Positions 1-9,168 of a stretch of 22,749 nt of DNA are shown in pieces. This DNA comes from a virus. Below the pieces are notes generated by a model, which was not told the DNA's origin, did no database searches, and worked only from the letters and a program-made list of their open reading frames with translations. The position numbers and the translations under genes were made by a program. The stretch lies in the IMG/VR virus record IMGVR_UViG_3300020472_000185, positions 1-22,749 of that record; one strand, 5' to 3'. Each line of letters begins with the position of its first letter. Positions within the stretch are counted from its first letter, which is position 1.

Positions 1-2737
1 AATCCCTACCAGGATGATTATTAGTATCAACAAAAGTTATAAAATGAGTTCCAATACCAGCATCTGCAGCATTAATACTACCTATACCAATTTTATTTGC
101 TTTCCCAAATGCTAAATCAGTTGGATTTACCCATGATACACCACTTGCTTGATTTGTTTCTAAAATATATCCAGAACTGGCACCAAAACTATTATCTTTA
201 TCATAAAATGCACCCTTTACCATCAATTGATCAGTACTAGTAATTCCCGTTACTGTAACTCCCATACCAGAAGTTTCTAATTTTTTACCAACACTTTCTC
301 CAGTAGCAGGAGTACCATTCCAATAAAGTTCTACATTACCATCAGCATGGAATTCAGCAAGACTATTTCTATTCTCATCTTCAATCTCAACTGTGTTTCC
401 ACTAATTATAGAGAGTGATTTTTCCCCAGAGCTAATAATGCTATGTCCACCACTAGGTTGTCCAGTAGTAACAGCATCATAATATATCTGCAAATCATCA
501 TCATTACCAAATACTGCTTTAACATCATCCTTAAACTCTAGTGCAGAGTTAGATGGACTCCAACCAATAGATGTTATTCCAGTAACACCACTATTGAAGT
601 ATACTTCACCATTGAATGATGTTATACCAGTAACACTTAATGTATCAGATGGGATCGTAGTTCCAATACCAACTCTTCCACCATTTTGAGGGTCATAAAC
701 AAATAATCCAGTTGAATAAAGTTTTTCATAACCCCTACCATCATGAGGATGATTAACATCAACAAAAGTTACAAAATGAGTCTTAATCCCAGCGTCTGTT
801 AGTGCTGGACCACTATAAATACTACCTACACCAATCTTATTTGCTTTCTCTACAGTTAATCCTTGAGGGTTTGCCCAATTTATTTTATTATTTCTAGACT
901 CTAAAATCCATCCATCAACTGCTACCCCATCTACAATTCCACCCAAATCACCATCTTTATCTTTAATCCCTGCATTGAATGATACATTACCCTCAAAACT
1001 GGATATACCTACAAATGTAGTAAAACCAGTTACATGTACACCTGCATTAAAAGTTGTAAATCCTACAAAACTAGATACACCAGATGTTACATTTATTCCA
1101 TTCTCATGTCTTGTTAATCCTACAAATGTAGATAAACCACTTACAAATAAATCAGTTGCAGATGCAATACCAAGAGTAGAAATACCAGAACTAAATTGTT
1201 TTGCAAATAGTGTACTCTTAGATGTTGTAATTCCTATAAACGTAGAAATACCAGCAACAACTATATTTCTACCAATACCAACATCAGTATGAAAAGTAGA
1301 AACCCCTACAAAAGTAGATACACCAGCAACAAATATATCATCTTTAAAAGTTGTAAACCCTACAAAAGTAGATATACCAGATGTTACAACTATTCCATCC
1401 TGATGTCTTGTTAGCCCCTCGAATGTTGATAATCCAGTAATTCTTAATTGCTCTGCAGTTATTACTATTGGACTCCATGAACCAGTATCAATATTATTAA
1501 CATAAACATAATCCCACCTATTATCTTGACTACCCAGATTAAATAAACCAACAGAAGCAGGACTAGGTATTAAATGACTAGTTACTAATCCAGTTACAGA
1601 AAGAACATTAGTGGTTGTAACACCACTAACAGTTACACCCATTCCAGTAACTTCTAATCTAGTATTTCCACCTTGTTGTAATTTAAGACTTCCTGTTGCA
1701 TTATCATTAATAATACTATCATTTCCATCATGTTTTATCTCTAAATCATCGTCAGCACCAAAATACAAAGATGTATTATCAGGAAATCTTGTGGTATCAA
1801 GAGTAGTAACACCAACAACTATCAATCCTTCAGAAGTAATCCTAACTCCTTTTCTTGCTGTAACAATTCCAATAGAATCTACATTAGTTACATCTTCATA
1901 TGTTAATACACCATCAATATTAACATTTCCATCAAAATCAGTTGTACCTTTAAATTTAGAATCACCTAGAACATCTAATAATTTAGTCGGTTGAGTACTT
2001 CCTATACCAATACGTTCATTTGTATAATCATAAACAAGTTTTGCAGCACCACCAAGATTTCCATCATCATTATGGAATTGAACCTGTGTAGTCTTTCCAG
2101 CAGCAACAGCAGTTGCACCAGATTGATCCGCCCAAACTAATCCACCAGTAGCACTTCTTACAAGAACCTGATTTTCATCTCCAGAATCATGAGATTTATC
2201 AAATACATTTCCAGTAATGAATAAAGTACCATCAATATCAAGAGTTTCTTGTGGTTGAGTACTTGCTATACCAACTCTATTATTAGTATTATCATAAGAC
2301 AATCCACTTGCTGCACCAAATTCCCCATTATTATTAAAAATAACTTCATGATCTTGTCCTATTGGAGCAGCAGTAATCGTAACTCCTGTTCCTGGATTTC
2401 CATCATCATCTAAAGTACCAACAGCAGTAAGAATATTACCTTTTATATTAATATCAGTAATACTACTAATACCTGAAGAATTTGGAAGAATATTTCCTTC
2501 TTCTCTAATAGTTATAGAACCTGGTTGAATACCTCCAGTAAGAGGTATCCAGAATCTTTCTCCTGGATGACTTTGAACAGAAACAATTTGATATTGTTGT
2601 CCAGTAGGAATATTATCAACTTCAGGTGGATCACCCAAATTTGGTTCTGCTTGATCTAGTCCAAGATATTGATACCTATCAGATGTTAATCCACTCTGGG
2701 GAGTTCTTTTTACTCTACCACTAAAATACTTAGGCAT
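1..2737 (-). CDS. Large repeat-built virion structural / tail fibre-like protein (3' end missing)
   Basis: The reading frame is open from an ATG at 2737 to the window edge: 912 codons without a stop, so the C-terminus lies outside. The N-terminus begins MPKYFSGRVKRTPQSG, and I see no signal peptide. The body is built of short beta-type modules: VGIG(S/T)TQP motifs, each followed by a hydrophobic LDV-type strand, and in the 975-1440 region many copies of STFVG(V/I/F)(S/T)TF. Such modules are typical of elongated trimeric fibre or baseplate-attached surface proteins in marine T4-like phages, and the same modules occur in the 1347-residue protein at 4422-8465. The start lies just after the stop of the upstream gene (TAATATG junction), so translation is probably coupled. 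Role inferred: external tail or baseplate fibre, possibly host contact. No T4 orthologue is recognised. Confidence 0.8.
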   Translation of the reverse strand, partial: MPKYFSGRVKRTPQSGLTSDRYQYLGLDQAEPNLGDPPEVDNIPTGQQYQIVSVQSHPGERFWIPLTGGIQPGSITIREEGNILPNSSGISSITDINIKGNILTAVGTLDDDGNPGTGVTITAAPIGQDHEVIFNNNGEFGAASGLSYDNTNNRVGIASTQPQETLDIDGTLFITGNVFDKSHDSGDENQVLVRSATGGLVWADQSGATAVAAGKTTQVQFHNDDGNLGGAAKLVYDYTNERIGIGSTQPTKLLDVLGDSKFKGTTDFDGNVNIDGVLTYEDVTNVDSIGIVTARKGVRITSEGLIVVGVTTLDTTRFPDNTSLYFGADDDLEIKHDGNDSIINDNATGSLKLQQGGNTRLEVTGMGVTVSGVTTTNVLSVTGLVTSHLIPSPASVGLFNLGSQDNRWDYVYVNNIDTGSWSPIVITAEQLRITGLSTFEGLTRHQDGIVVTSGISTFVGFTTFKDDIFVAGVSTFVGVSTFHTDVGIGRNIVVAGISTFIGITTSKSTLFAKQFSSGISTLGIASATDLFVSGLSTFVGLTRHENGINVTSGVSSFVGFTTFNAGVHVTGFTTFVGISSFEGNVSFNAGIKDKDGDLGGIVDGVAVDGWILESRNNKINWANPQGLTVEKANKIGVGSIYSGPALTDAGIKTHFVTFVDVNHPHDGRGYEKLYSTGLFVYDPQNGGRVGIGTTIPSDTLSVTGITSFNGEVYFNSGVTGITSIGWSPSNSALEFKDDVKAVFGNDDDLQIYYDAVTTGQPSGGHSIISSGEKSLSIISGNTVEIEDENRNSLAEFHADGNVELYWNGTPATGESVGKKLETSGMGVTVTGITSTDQLMVKGAFYDKDNSFGASSGYILETNQASGVSWVNPTDLAFGKANKIGIGSINAADAGIGTHFITFVDTNNHPGRD
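975..1440 (-). repeat. Intragenic STFVG-type beta repeats
   Basis: Within the partial fibre gene, minus-strand translation gives repeated V-A-G-(V/I)-S-T-F-(V/I)-G-(V/I/F)-(S/T)-T-F units separated by about ten variable residues. At DNA level the plus strand shows recurring near-identical blocks such as cctacaaaagtagatacacc. The tract probably forms a beta-solenoid or triple-helical shaft. Related blocks recur at about 6190-6470 in another gene. Confidence 0.75.
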
Positions 2738-2738
2738 A

Positions 2739-4418
2739 TTATTGTGCTGTTGAGTTTTCTAGGATACTACAAACCATTTCCATTTGTAGAGGACCAACTA
2801 GTCCACCAGCAGTTGATACTCCCACATTAACTGAAAATTCATTAGCCTTACCAACATTAACAGTGACTGTACCATTTCCTTGACTCACAGCAGTAATATC
2901 AATAGTTTTATTATATACTGGATCTGTAACTCTTGGATAATCATGTTCTGTTTGATTGGCATCTTTATCACATGTAAACTTAAGTGCACCTTGAGCAATT
3001 TTAACTTTATTGTTAGTAGTATAACTATGTGATGATGTACCTGTAAGGTCTATCAACAACTCACCAGTTAATCCATTATAAGTTGTACCAGAATCTGGAG
3101 TAAATGTGAGTGGATTACTAATACCATCAGCATCAGTAATTGTAATTGAATCAGGTTGTCCAGAAACAAAAGTATGAGCACCAGGAGTATTGACATATAT
3201 CTCATCAGAAGCACTACCCCAATGAGCTGGGTCAGTTGTTCTAGGATATTTGTGCTCTGTTAGATAACTATCTTGTGAACATTTAAATACAAATCCTTCT
3301 GTTGCAAGACCAACCTTTACAGTTTGTCTTTTTATTGAACCAGTTATACATGATTGGAATACATGAGCATTAGATATACCAGCAACACCTACATTACAAG
3401 TAAAAGTAGTATCATTAACTCTAGTAACTGGAATAAATTTTCCATAAAAAGGATCTGTAATACTTCCTGAACTTGTTGCTAATCTTGGATATGATTTACT
3501 ACCTCCTGAACCAAAATTACAAGAAAATGTAAGAGCATTTTCTTCAAATAAAACAACCATTCCAGTTTGCCATCCACCTGATGGTGTAGCAGTTGTTTTA
3601 ATTGTTAAGACACCTGTACTAGGATTATAATCAGTAACATTAGGATCTGTTGCAGTATAAGTTTCTGGATCTGCAAAATCATGTTCTGCAGTAAATCTAA
3701 CAATACCAGAAATAGGATCATAATCTGCTGCTGTTGGTTTTAAAGTACCACCTCCAATCTTTTGAACAGAACCCACCTCTGAACGAACAAATTGATGAAG
3801 TGCTGGCCTATAAGTATGAGGCAATCCTTTTACGATACCAGTATTAACAATAAATGTTTTAGATATTCCTACATTTCCATCCTCTGCAATAAGATTTGTA
3901 ATTGTAAATGCTGATTGTGGTGCAGGGAAAATAGCACTAGTGATACCTGCAGTTGAAGGACAAGTAAATGCAATACCTGTCATGGTTATTTGATTACCTA
4001 CACTAAATTCATGTGGATCTAATGTTGTTATTGTAGTAACCCCAGATGTATTATCATATTGAGCATCAGTAATTGTTGTAATACCACTCTGTATTCCACT
4101 AATAACAATTGAATCTGATACTATTGCTGTTCTTTCTAAAACTAATCTACCATCAACTAAAATTAATGCATCATTTGGTGGAACTTCACCATCTTTAATA
4201 AGTCTATTATTTCTTACATTACCTGCCGTTCTTGTTGCTACACTAGTTCTTCTATGCGTAAATGTAACACTAGGATATGATTGTCCTATACCAACATTAG
4301 ATACCTGTGCAAACAAAACAATTGCAGATGTTCCTGTAGGTGCAGTATATATTGTCTGTTCTCCGGGAGCAATTGGAACTGCTATGGTTAAAAATTTATT
4401 TAGTGGTGCGACTGCCAT
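2739..4418 (-). CDS. Virion structural protein with three FxC...YPR...DP repeats
   Basis: This 559-residue protein has no signal peptide or membrane segment. The N-terminal ~100 residues (MAVAPLNKFLTIAVPIAPGE...) look like a beta-rich capping or attachment domain. The C-terminal half holds three copies of a unit starting near residues 297, 377 and 480: F-x-C, then a YPR triplet, then a DP dipeptide and a strand of T-F-T-x-N-V-G type. One cysteine per unit at the F-x-C position is unusual in a virion surface protein. It sits between two fibre-like genes, with 3 bases to the upstream stop and a TAATATG junction downstream. I infer a tail or baseplate accessory structural protein. It resembles conserved proteins of marine T4-like phages, but I recognise no T4 counterpart. 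Function is otherwise unknown. Confidence 0.75.
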   Translation of the reverse strand: MAVAPLNKFLTIAVPIAPGEQTIYTAPTGTSAIVLFAQVSNVGIGQSYPSVTFTHRRTSVATRTAGNVRNNRLIKDGEVPPNDALILVDGRLVLERTAIVSDSIVISGIQSGITTITDAQYDNTSGVTTITTLDPHEFSVGNQITMTGIAFTCPSTAGITSAIFPAPQSAFTITNLIAEDGNVGISKTFIVNTGIVKGLPHTYRPALHQFVRSEVGSVQKIGGGTLKPTAADYDPISGIVRFTAEHDFADPETYTATDPNVTDYNPSTGVLTIKTTATPSGGWQTGMVVLFEENALTFSCNFGSGGSKSYPRLATSSGSITDPFYGKFIPVTRVNDTTFTCNVGVAGISNAHVFQSCITGSIKRQTVKVGLATEGFVFKCSQDSYLTEHKYPRTTDPAHWGSASDEIYVNTPGAHTFVSGQPDSITITDADGISNPLTFTPDSGTTYNGLTGELLIDLTGTSSHSYTTNNKVKIAQGALKFTCDKDANQTEHDYPRVTDPVYNKTIDITAVSQGNGTVTVNVGKANEFSVNVGVSTAGGLVGPLQMEMVCSILENSTAQ

Positions 4419-4421
4419 ATT

Positions 4422-7400
4422 TTATCTCAATGCTAGTATTAAAGGTGTAACTTCTGCTTGGATTGCTCTACTGAAATCTCGACCACGAATAGTAGATGTT
4501 GTTTGATCAATTTGAATTCCTTCACCAATGTCAAAATTACCTTTTTGGTCGGTAGAAGTGAATGGTATTTGTGCTCCATCTGTAGCAACAATTTCATTCG
4601 CTTTTATAGGTATTGCACCTTGTAAGGGTGTTGATCTATTTATGTCTGTTCCCGTACCTACATACTCAAATGAATGAGAACTTGTCAGTATACGACTAAT
4701 TCTTTTTAATGAGAATTCATCTCCAGGAAATAACTCATAAGGAATAAATTCATTAAATGTAATTGTTGTTAATCCAGTTTTATTTCCACTTCCAACACCA
4801 TTAACAACATCAGTTGCAGCATCAACAGTATAATATATTGGATTCATTACTGCTGTTGCAAGAGAAGTATCACCTTCAATAGAAACGACTATATTTTGTG
4901 TAGGGAGATAATTTCTTCCTTGTGCAATCACATCGATTTCAGTAAGATTTCCTTGAGCATCTACCGTAGCAGTTGCTTCAGCAATAATACCCTGTGGTCC
5001 TTTAGGATCTTGAATGCCATCAATATCTCTAATAATAACACTAGGAGGGTCTATCGCACTAAATCCACTTAAATCTACACCATCATTTAATTTAATAGAC
5101 TCTAATTGTGTTAATGGTTCTTCTAAAATTCCATTTCCTTGAACATCTGGATAATTATCCAAATTAATTTTAAAGAATAATGCCTGACCATCAAAAGGTC
5201 TTCTTGGATTACCTATTTCATCAAGAACATTAGAACAAACAACAGTATCTTGTTCTCCAGCATTTGTACTACCAATAATATCTCCTGCAGGATTGGTATT
5301 ACTTACAATACCTGTAAATTGTGTTGAACCTAATCCAACAGCAACTAATCCATAATTACCAAATGATGAGTTAGAGTTTGTTAAATCACACTGACCACCA
5401 CTATCTGCATATATTGCTATGTCAGAATTAATAGTGAATATAGAAACTAATTGTGCATAAGCATTATTTGTAAGTGATACACCAATACCCGCTTCATTAT
5501 ATTGTGTGAATGAATCACAAACCATAGATTTAAGATCTTGCCCAAATGTTGCTGCAGTAGCATGAGATCCATCAATTTTCATACCAATACTTTCACACAT
5601 AAAGTTGGTACAGTTTCTTACATAAGGACTCTTATATCTTTTATTACCAGGAACTTTAAATGGACCAAGAGAAATATATCCAGTATTTGCTATATCAGCA
5701 AGAGTATCTGGTGGGAATGCTACAGCACCAGCTCCCAAATGACTTGTGTGTATTGTTTGTCCAGCAAAGTTTAAATTTTCAATTAAACATCCATTTCTGA
5801 CATGAAAAACATCTTTTGTTGGATTATTTGGTATAACTGTAACCAATCTTAAATCTTCACCAGTAATTGAAACATCAGTTCTAAGACCAACTGGATTATT
5901 TTCAAAATATACACCTGGTCTTACTTTAATCGTGTCAGTCTCTTCTGCAATAGCTGCTGCAGCACCAATAGTTTCTTTTGCATCACCCTCTAATAAACCA
6001 CTATTATTATCATTACCACTCTTAGTAACCCAAATAGTCCTCTTAGTCTGAACACCAGATGGTCTCCATGATACACCAGCACCTACAGATGATAAACGCC
6101 AATCAGTTTTAGCAGCACCAACTCCAATATCATCATTTATATCTTCAATATGAGATTCTAAAGTTAAAGTTGAACCAATACCTACTGCATCTTTAAATGT
6201 ACTAACACCAATAAATGTAGAAAATCCTGCAACAACAACATTCTCTTTTACATAAACATCATTTCCAAAGGTAGATACTCCTATAAATGTAGAAAGACCA
6301 GCAACAATTATACTTCCACCGATACCAACTTCATTAAGAAAAGTAGCAACTCCAACGGTTGTGGAACCTCCACCAACATTTATATTACTGAGAAATGTAG
6401 AAAATCCTACAAATGTTGATACACCAGCAACACCTATATCATTTCCAAAAGTTGCAAACCCAACAAATTCAGATGTTTGATTGACTTTTAAATTATCCTC
6501 AATATCTACATTATCACCAACATATACATTACCTTTAATACCAGCTCCACCTTCAACTTGTAATGCACCTTCATCTTTGGCATTTGATTGAGTATTATCT
6601 TCAACTCTAGTAACACCTGCAATATTTAAATTTTCACCAATACCAACACCACCAGTAACAACTAATGCACCTGTCGAACTATTAGTTGAAGTTTGATTTT
6701 TTTGAAATCTAACTAATTCCTTAACATATAGATTTTCCTGTATACCAACACCACCAACAACCTGTAAAGCACCACTTTCAGGACTCGTGGATGTTGTGTT
6801 CTTTTCTACCTTAGTATCATCACCAATATAAAGTTTTTCACCAATGGCAACACCACCGACGACTTGTAATGCTGCTGCAGCACCAGAAGAAATTGCACCA
6901 GTTGCAGACTCTACTTTAGTTTCCTTACCAACAAATAATTTACCAACAATACCAGTTCCACCATCTACCGTTAATGCACCACCATCATTAGAAGCTTGTG
7001 CCTCTGTAACATCATTAAAATTGACAACCTTTTCAACAGTTAATGTATCATCAAATTGTACATCTTTAGTGGCATGAAGATTTCCTGTTATATCTAAATC
7101 ATAAGTTGGGGCATTCATTCCAATACCAACCTTAGTCATCCTATAAATGGATGCCTCATTACCAGTTCCAGTAAATCCCCAAAGATCCTTAGTAAATATC
7201 GTAGATAAACCAGCAGAACCGTATGCATTGGAATTACCAAGGAATGAAGCACCAGTTGCAGATCCAGATCCACCGAATGCTGTATCAAGTGTAATTTCTG
7301 AGTTTACAGTATCTACATTCGTAACCTTAACTGTACCAGTAAGTGTTACATTTTGATTGCCAGATATAAGAGTAATTAAATCATCTACATCAGGAAATGT

Positions 7401-8465
7401 ACCACTAACAGTTGAAATTATACTAGAACCATCACTAATATCACCAGTGAATGCTTTAGTACCATTTCCTAGAGTAGGTATTAATGTATCAGTTCCTATA
7501 CCTTGACTATTCTCTTGTACAAAATTTAAAGTTGAGAAAGATGCTGCAGCACCAACAACAGGAATATAATTACCTTCATCTTGAATATAAATTCCATCTG
7601 ATCTTTCTGGTTCAACTGCAACCCATCTTATTCCAGTTTGATCTCTTCTTAACCACCAATTATTTGCACCTGGAGAACCAGCAGAATCGTAAATATTTCT
7701 AGAAATGGCAATACTTCCATCAACAGAAAGTCTTAATGGTCCATTTGCAGCATCATCAATTAAATTGATACCATCTTCTCGTTGTGCTGATGTTAATGGA
7801 GTAGACCATGGCATTGTAGTACCAATACCAACTCTTAATGTATCTGTACTTAAACCACTAACAATAGTAACATCAGAATTATTACCATTCAAATGGAATG
7901 TTGCTAATGGGTCTGTTATACCAAGACCAACAGATCCAAATCCAGTAATTGAAAGAGAAGTATTTCCTAATCCAAGTTGGAATTTTGCACTTGGTTGTGT
8001 AGTTCCAAGTCCAACATTACCACCAGAAGTAACATTAAGAGAATCAAATCTAGAATTAACCTGCAATCTTGCATCAGGTTGTGTAGTTCCTATACCTACC
8101 CTACATGGGTTAACAATAACAGTTAAACATTCATTACCAACCTGAAATAATCCATCAGGTTGTGTAGTTCCTATACCAACACTACCCGTATGATTTGGTG
8201 AACGATCATCATAATTAATAGCAGTAAATAAAGTTCCACCTATTCCAACATCTAATCTCTTTGTAAATGTATTTCCAGCACCTATAGCAAGAAAATTACC
8301 ATTACTGTATAGACTATTATTTACAGTTAGATTATCAACCTCTAAATCAGTTTTGTTTATCTCTTCATTTGATATTAAATTTCCAGCAATTTCAACATCC
8401 TTTAGGAATATGACTTTCTCATTAAATTGAGCCTCATTTCCTGTTACGGTTCTATCGTTAGCCAT
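4422..8465 (-). CDS. Giant modular structural / tail fibre-like protein with beta-helix domain
   Basis: This 1347-residue protein has clear modules. Residues 1-90 are a likely attachment region. About 95-230 holds VGIGTTQP-type repeats. Residues 496-665 are five tandem ~34-residue units of G-A-L-x-V-x-G-G-x-G-I-x-x-x-L pattern. About 666-790 are STF(V/I)G repeats. From 809, the sequence RTIWVTKSGNDNNSG begins a region that looks like a right-handed parallel beta-helix of pectate-lyase/DUF1565 style (KVRPGVYFENNPV, then a ladder of short strands to ~1030). The C-terminus carries GNFDIGEGIQIDQ and GRDFSRA, a motif common at the ends of structural proteins of marine T4-like phages. The ATG at 8465 directly follows the stop of the spike gene and has a strong Shine-Dalgarno (AGGGGGAAG). 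It is probably an elongated fibre. Enzymatic activity of the beta-helix cannot be judged; no catalytic set stands out. Confidence 0.8.
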   Translation of the reverse strand: MANDRTVTGNEAQFNEKVIFLKDVEIAGNLISNEEINKTDLEVDNLTVNNSLYSNGNFLAIGAGNTFTKRLDVGIGGTLFTAINYDDRSPNHTGSVGIGTTQPDGLFQVGNECLTVIVNPCRVGIGTTQPDARLQVNSRFDSLNVTSGGNVGLGTTQPSAKFQLGLGNTSLSITGFGSVGLGITDPLATFHLNGNNSDVTIVSGLSTDTLRVGIGTTMPWSTPLTSAQREDGINLIDDAANGPLRLSVDGSIAISRNIYDSAGSPGANNWWLRRDQTGIRWVAVEPERSDGIYIQDEGNYIPVVGAAASFSTLNFVQENSQGIGTDTLIPTLGNGTKAFTGDISDGSSIISTVSGTFPDVDDLITLISGNQNVTLTGTVKVTNVDTVNSEITLDTAFGGSGSATGASFLGNSNAYGSAGLSTIFTKDLWGFTGTGNEASIYRMTKVGIGMNAPTYDLDITGNLHATKDVQFDDTLTVEKVVNFNDVTEAQASNDGGALTVDGGTGIVGKLFVGKETKVESATGAISSGAAAALQVVGGVAIGEKLYIGDDTKVEKNTTSTSPESGALQVVGGVGIQENLYVKELVRFQKNQTSTNSSTGALVVTGGVGIGENLNIAGVTRVEDNTQSNAKDEGALQVEGGAGIKGNVYVGDNVDIEDNLKVNQTSEFVGFATFGNDIGVAGVSTFVGFSTFLSNINVGGGSTTVGVATFLNEVGIGGSIIVAGLSTFIGVSTFGNDVYVKENVVVAGFSTFIGVSTFKDAVGIGSTLTLESHIEDINDDIGVGAAKTDWRLSSVGAGVSWRPSGVQTKRTIWVTKSGNDNNSGLLEGDAKETIGAAAAIAEETDTIKVRPGVYFENNPVGLRTDVSITGEDLRLVTVIPNNPTKDVFHVRNGCLIENLNFAGQTIHTSHLGAGAVAFPPDTLADIANTGYISLGPFKVPGNKRYKSPYVRNCTNFMCESIGMKIDGSHATAATFGQDLKSMVCDSFTQYNEAGIGVSLTNNAYAQLVSIFTINSDIAIYADSGGQCDLTNSNSSFGNYGLVAVGLGSTQFTGIVSNTNPAGDIIGSTNAGEQDTVVCSNVLDEIGNPRRPFDGQALFFKINLDNYPDVQGNGILEEPLTQLESIKLNDGVDLSGFSAIDPPSVIIRDIDGIQDPKGPQGIIAEATATVDAQGNLTEIDVIAQGRNYLPTQNIVVSIEGDTSLATAVMNPIYYTVDAATDVVNGVGSGNKTGLTTITFNEFIPYELFPGDEFSLKRISRILTSSHSFEYVGTGTDINRSTPLQGAIPIKANEIVATDGAQIPFTSTDQKGNFDIGEGIQIDQTTSTIRGRDFSRAIQAEVTPLILALR
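6468..6980 (-). repeat. Five tandem ~34-codon repeats (GALxVxGGxGI)
   Basis: Unit starts fall at 6980, 6875, 6773, 6671 and 6569 on the minus strand, giving spacings of 35, 34, 34 and 34 codons. Each unit begins G/A-A-L-x-V-x-G-G-x-(G/A)-I and ends in a Thr/Asn/Ser-rich linker. The regular spacing suggests one structural turn or shaft segment per unit. Confidence 0.85.
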
Positions 8466-9167
8466 TTATCTTCCCCCTCTAAATGCATTAACAACACGAT
8501 CCCTTTGTTTAGAAATTCGACTCTTAATATTCTGTATCTGTTCTGCACGTTTAGCAGCAAGAGTCTTTTTAGATACATCTGTTACATCAGCAACATCACC
8601 AACACCAGGAACAACTGGTTTCTTTAAGAACTTATCATCTGCAGGTGGATTTCTAAGATAATCCGTACCAACTTGTGTGGGTGCATAAATTCTTTCTATC
8701 CAAGAACCTATACTATGAACCAAATTACCAACAAGAGCATGTGCATCTGCCTTTAATGCTCTCAGAAGTATTCTTTGTCCTGCTTTAATGGTAACATTTC
8801 TACCAGCACTGAGATTAATATCTTCATCTGCCTGTAATGTAATACTAGTACCCCTAATTTTTACCTGACCATTCTCCAATACTGTTATTGTAATATCACC
8901 ACTCGCAGACTCTAATTTTATAGTTTGATCTGACTTTGAATTTTTTGATCCTGCAACAATCTCCATACTTTTTTCATTATGAAGTCTATATGTTCCAGAT
9001 TCACTTAATGCTGAAAACTGCCTATCTTTATTCTCCGTAACACCATACATGATATATGCATTTGGGCCATCAGTTCCCTCTTGAGGATTGTTAACGTCAA
9101 TCCTAAATTTGGATCCTCGACTATCAATATCCCTAGCTTCCCAATTTTGATTTGGTTTTTCTGCCAT
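8466..9167 (-). CDS. Baseplate central spike: gp5 C-terminal needle / VgrG-like beta-helix protein
   Basis: This 233-residue protein carries, at about 75-140, a run of short amphipathic beta strands (DITITVLENGQVKIRG, SITLQADEDINLSAG, NVTIKAGQRILLRA). This is the pattern of the gp5C/VgrG triple-stranded beta-helix that forms the membrane-puncturing needle. The N-terminus (SKFRIDVNNPQEG) is another beta region. The C-terminal 50 residues are basic and helical (SKKTLAAKRAEQIQNIKSR). It lies directly downstream of the OB-fold hub gene, with the ATG at 9167 next to that gene's stop. T4 has this domain as the C-terminal third of gp5, released by maturation cleavage; here it is its own gene. Whether the protein needs a further tip (PAAR or gp5.4-like) is not visible. 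Confidence 0.75.
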   Translation of the reverse strand: MAEKPNQNWEARDIDSRGSKFRIDVNNPQEGTDGPNAYIMYGVTENKDRQFSALSESGTYRLHNEKSMEIVAGSKNSKSDQTIKLESASGDITITVLENGQVKIRGTSITLQADEDINLSAGRNVTIKAGQRILLRALKADAHALVGNLVHSIGSWIERIYAPTQVGTDYLRNPPADDKFLKKPVVPGVGDVADVTDVSKKTLAAKRAEQIQNIKSRISKQRDRVVNAFRGGR

Positions 9168-9168
9168 A

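Noticed and set aside
4397-4403. CTAAATA on the minus strand near the start of the 559-residue gene
   Set aside because: It lies just inside the gene, downstream of its ATG, and no other start follows at a suitable distance.
6190-6980. Regular direct repeats considered as a CRISPR array or regulatory iterons
   Set aside because: The units are in-frame codon repeats of one long gene, diverge at third positions, and have no identical repeat/spacer pattern.
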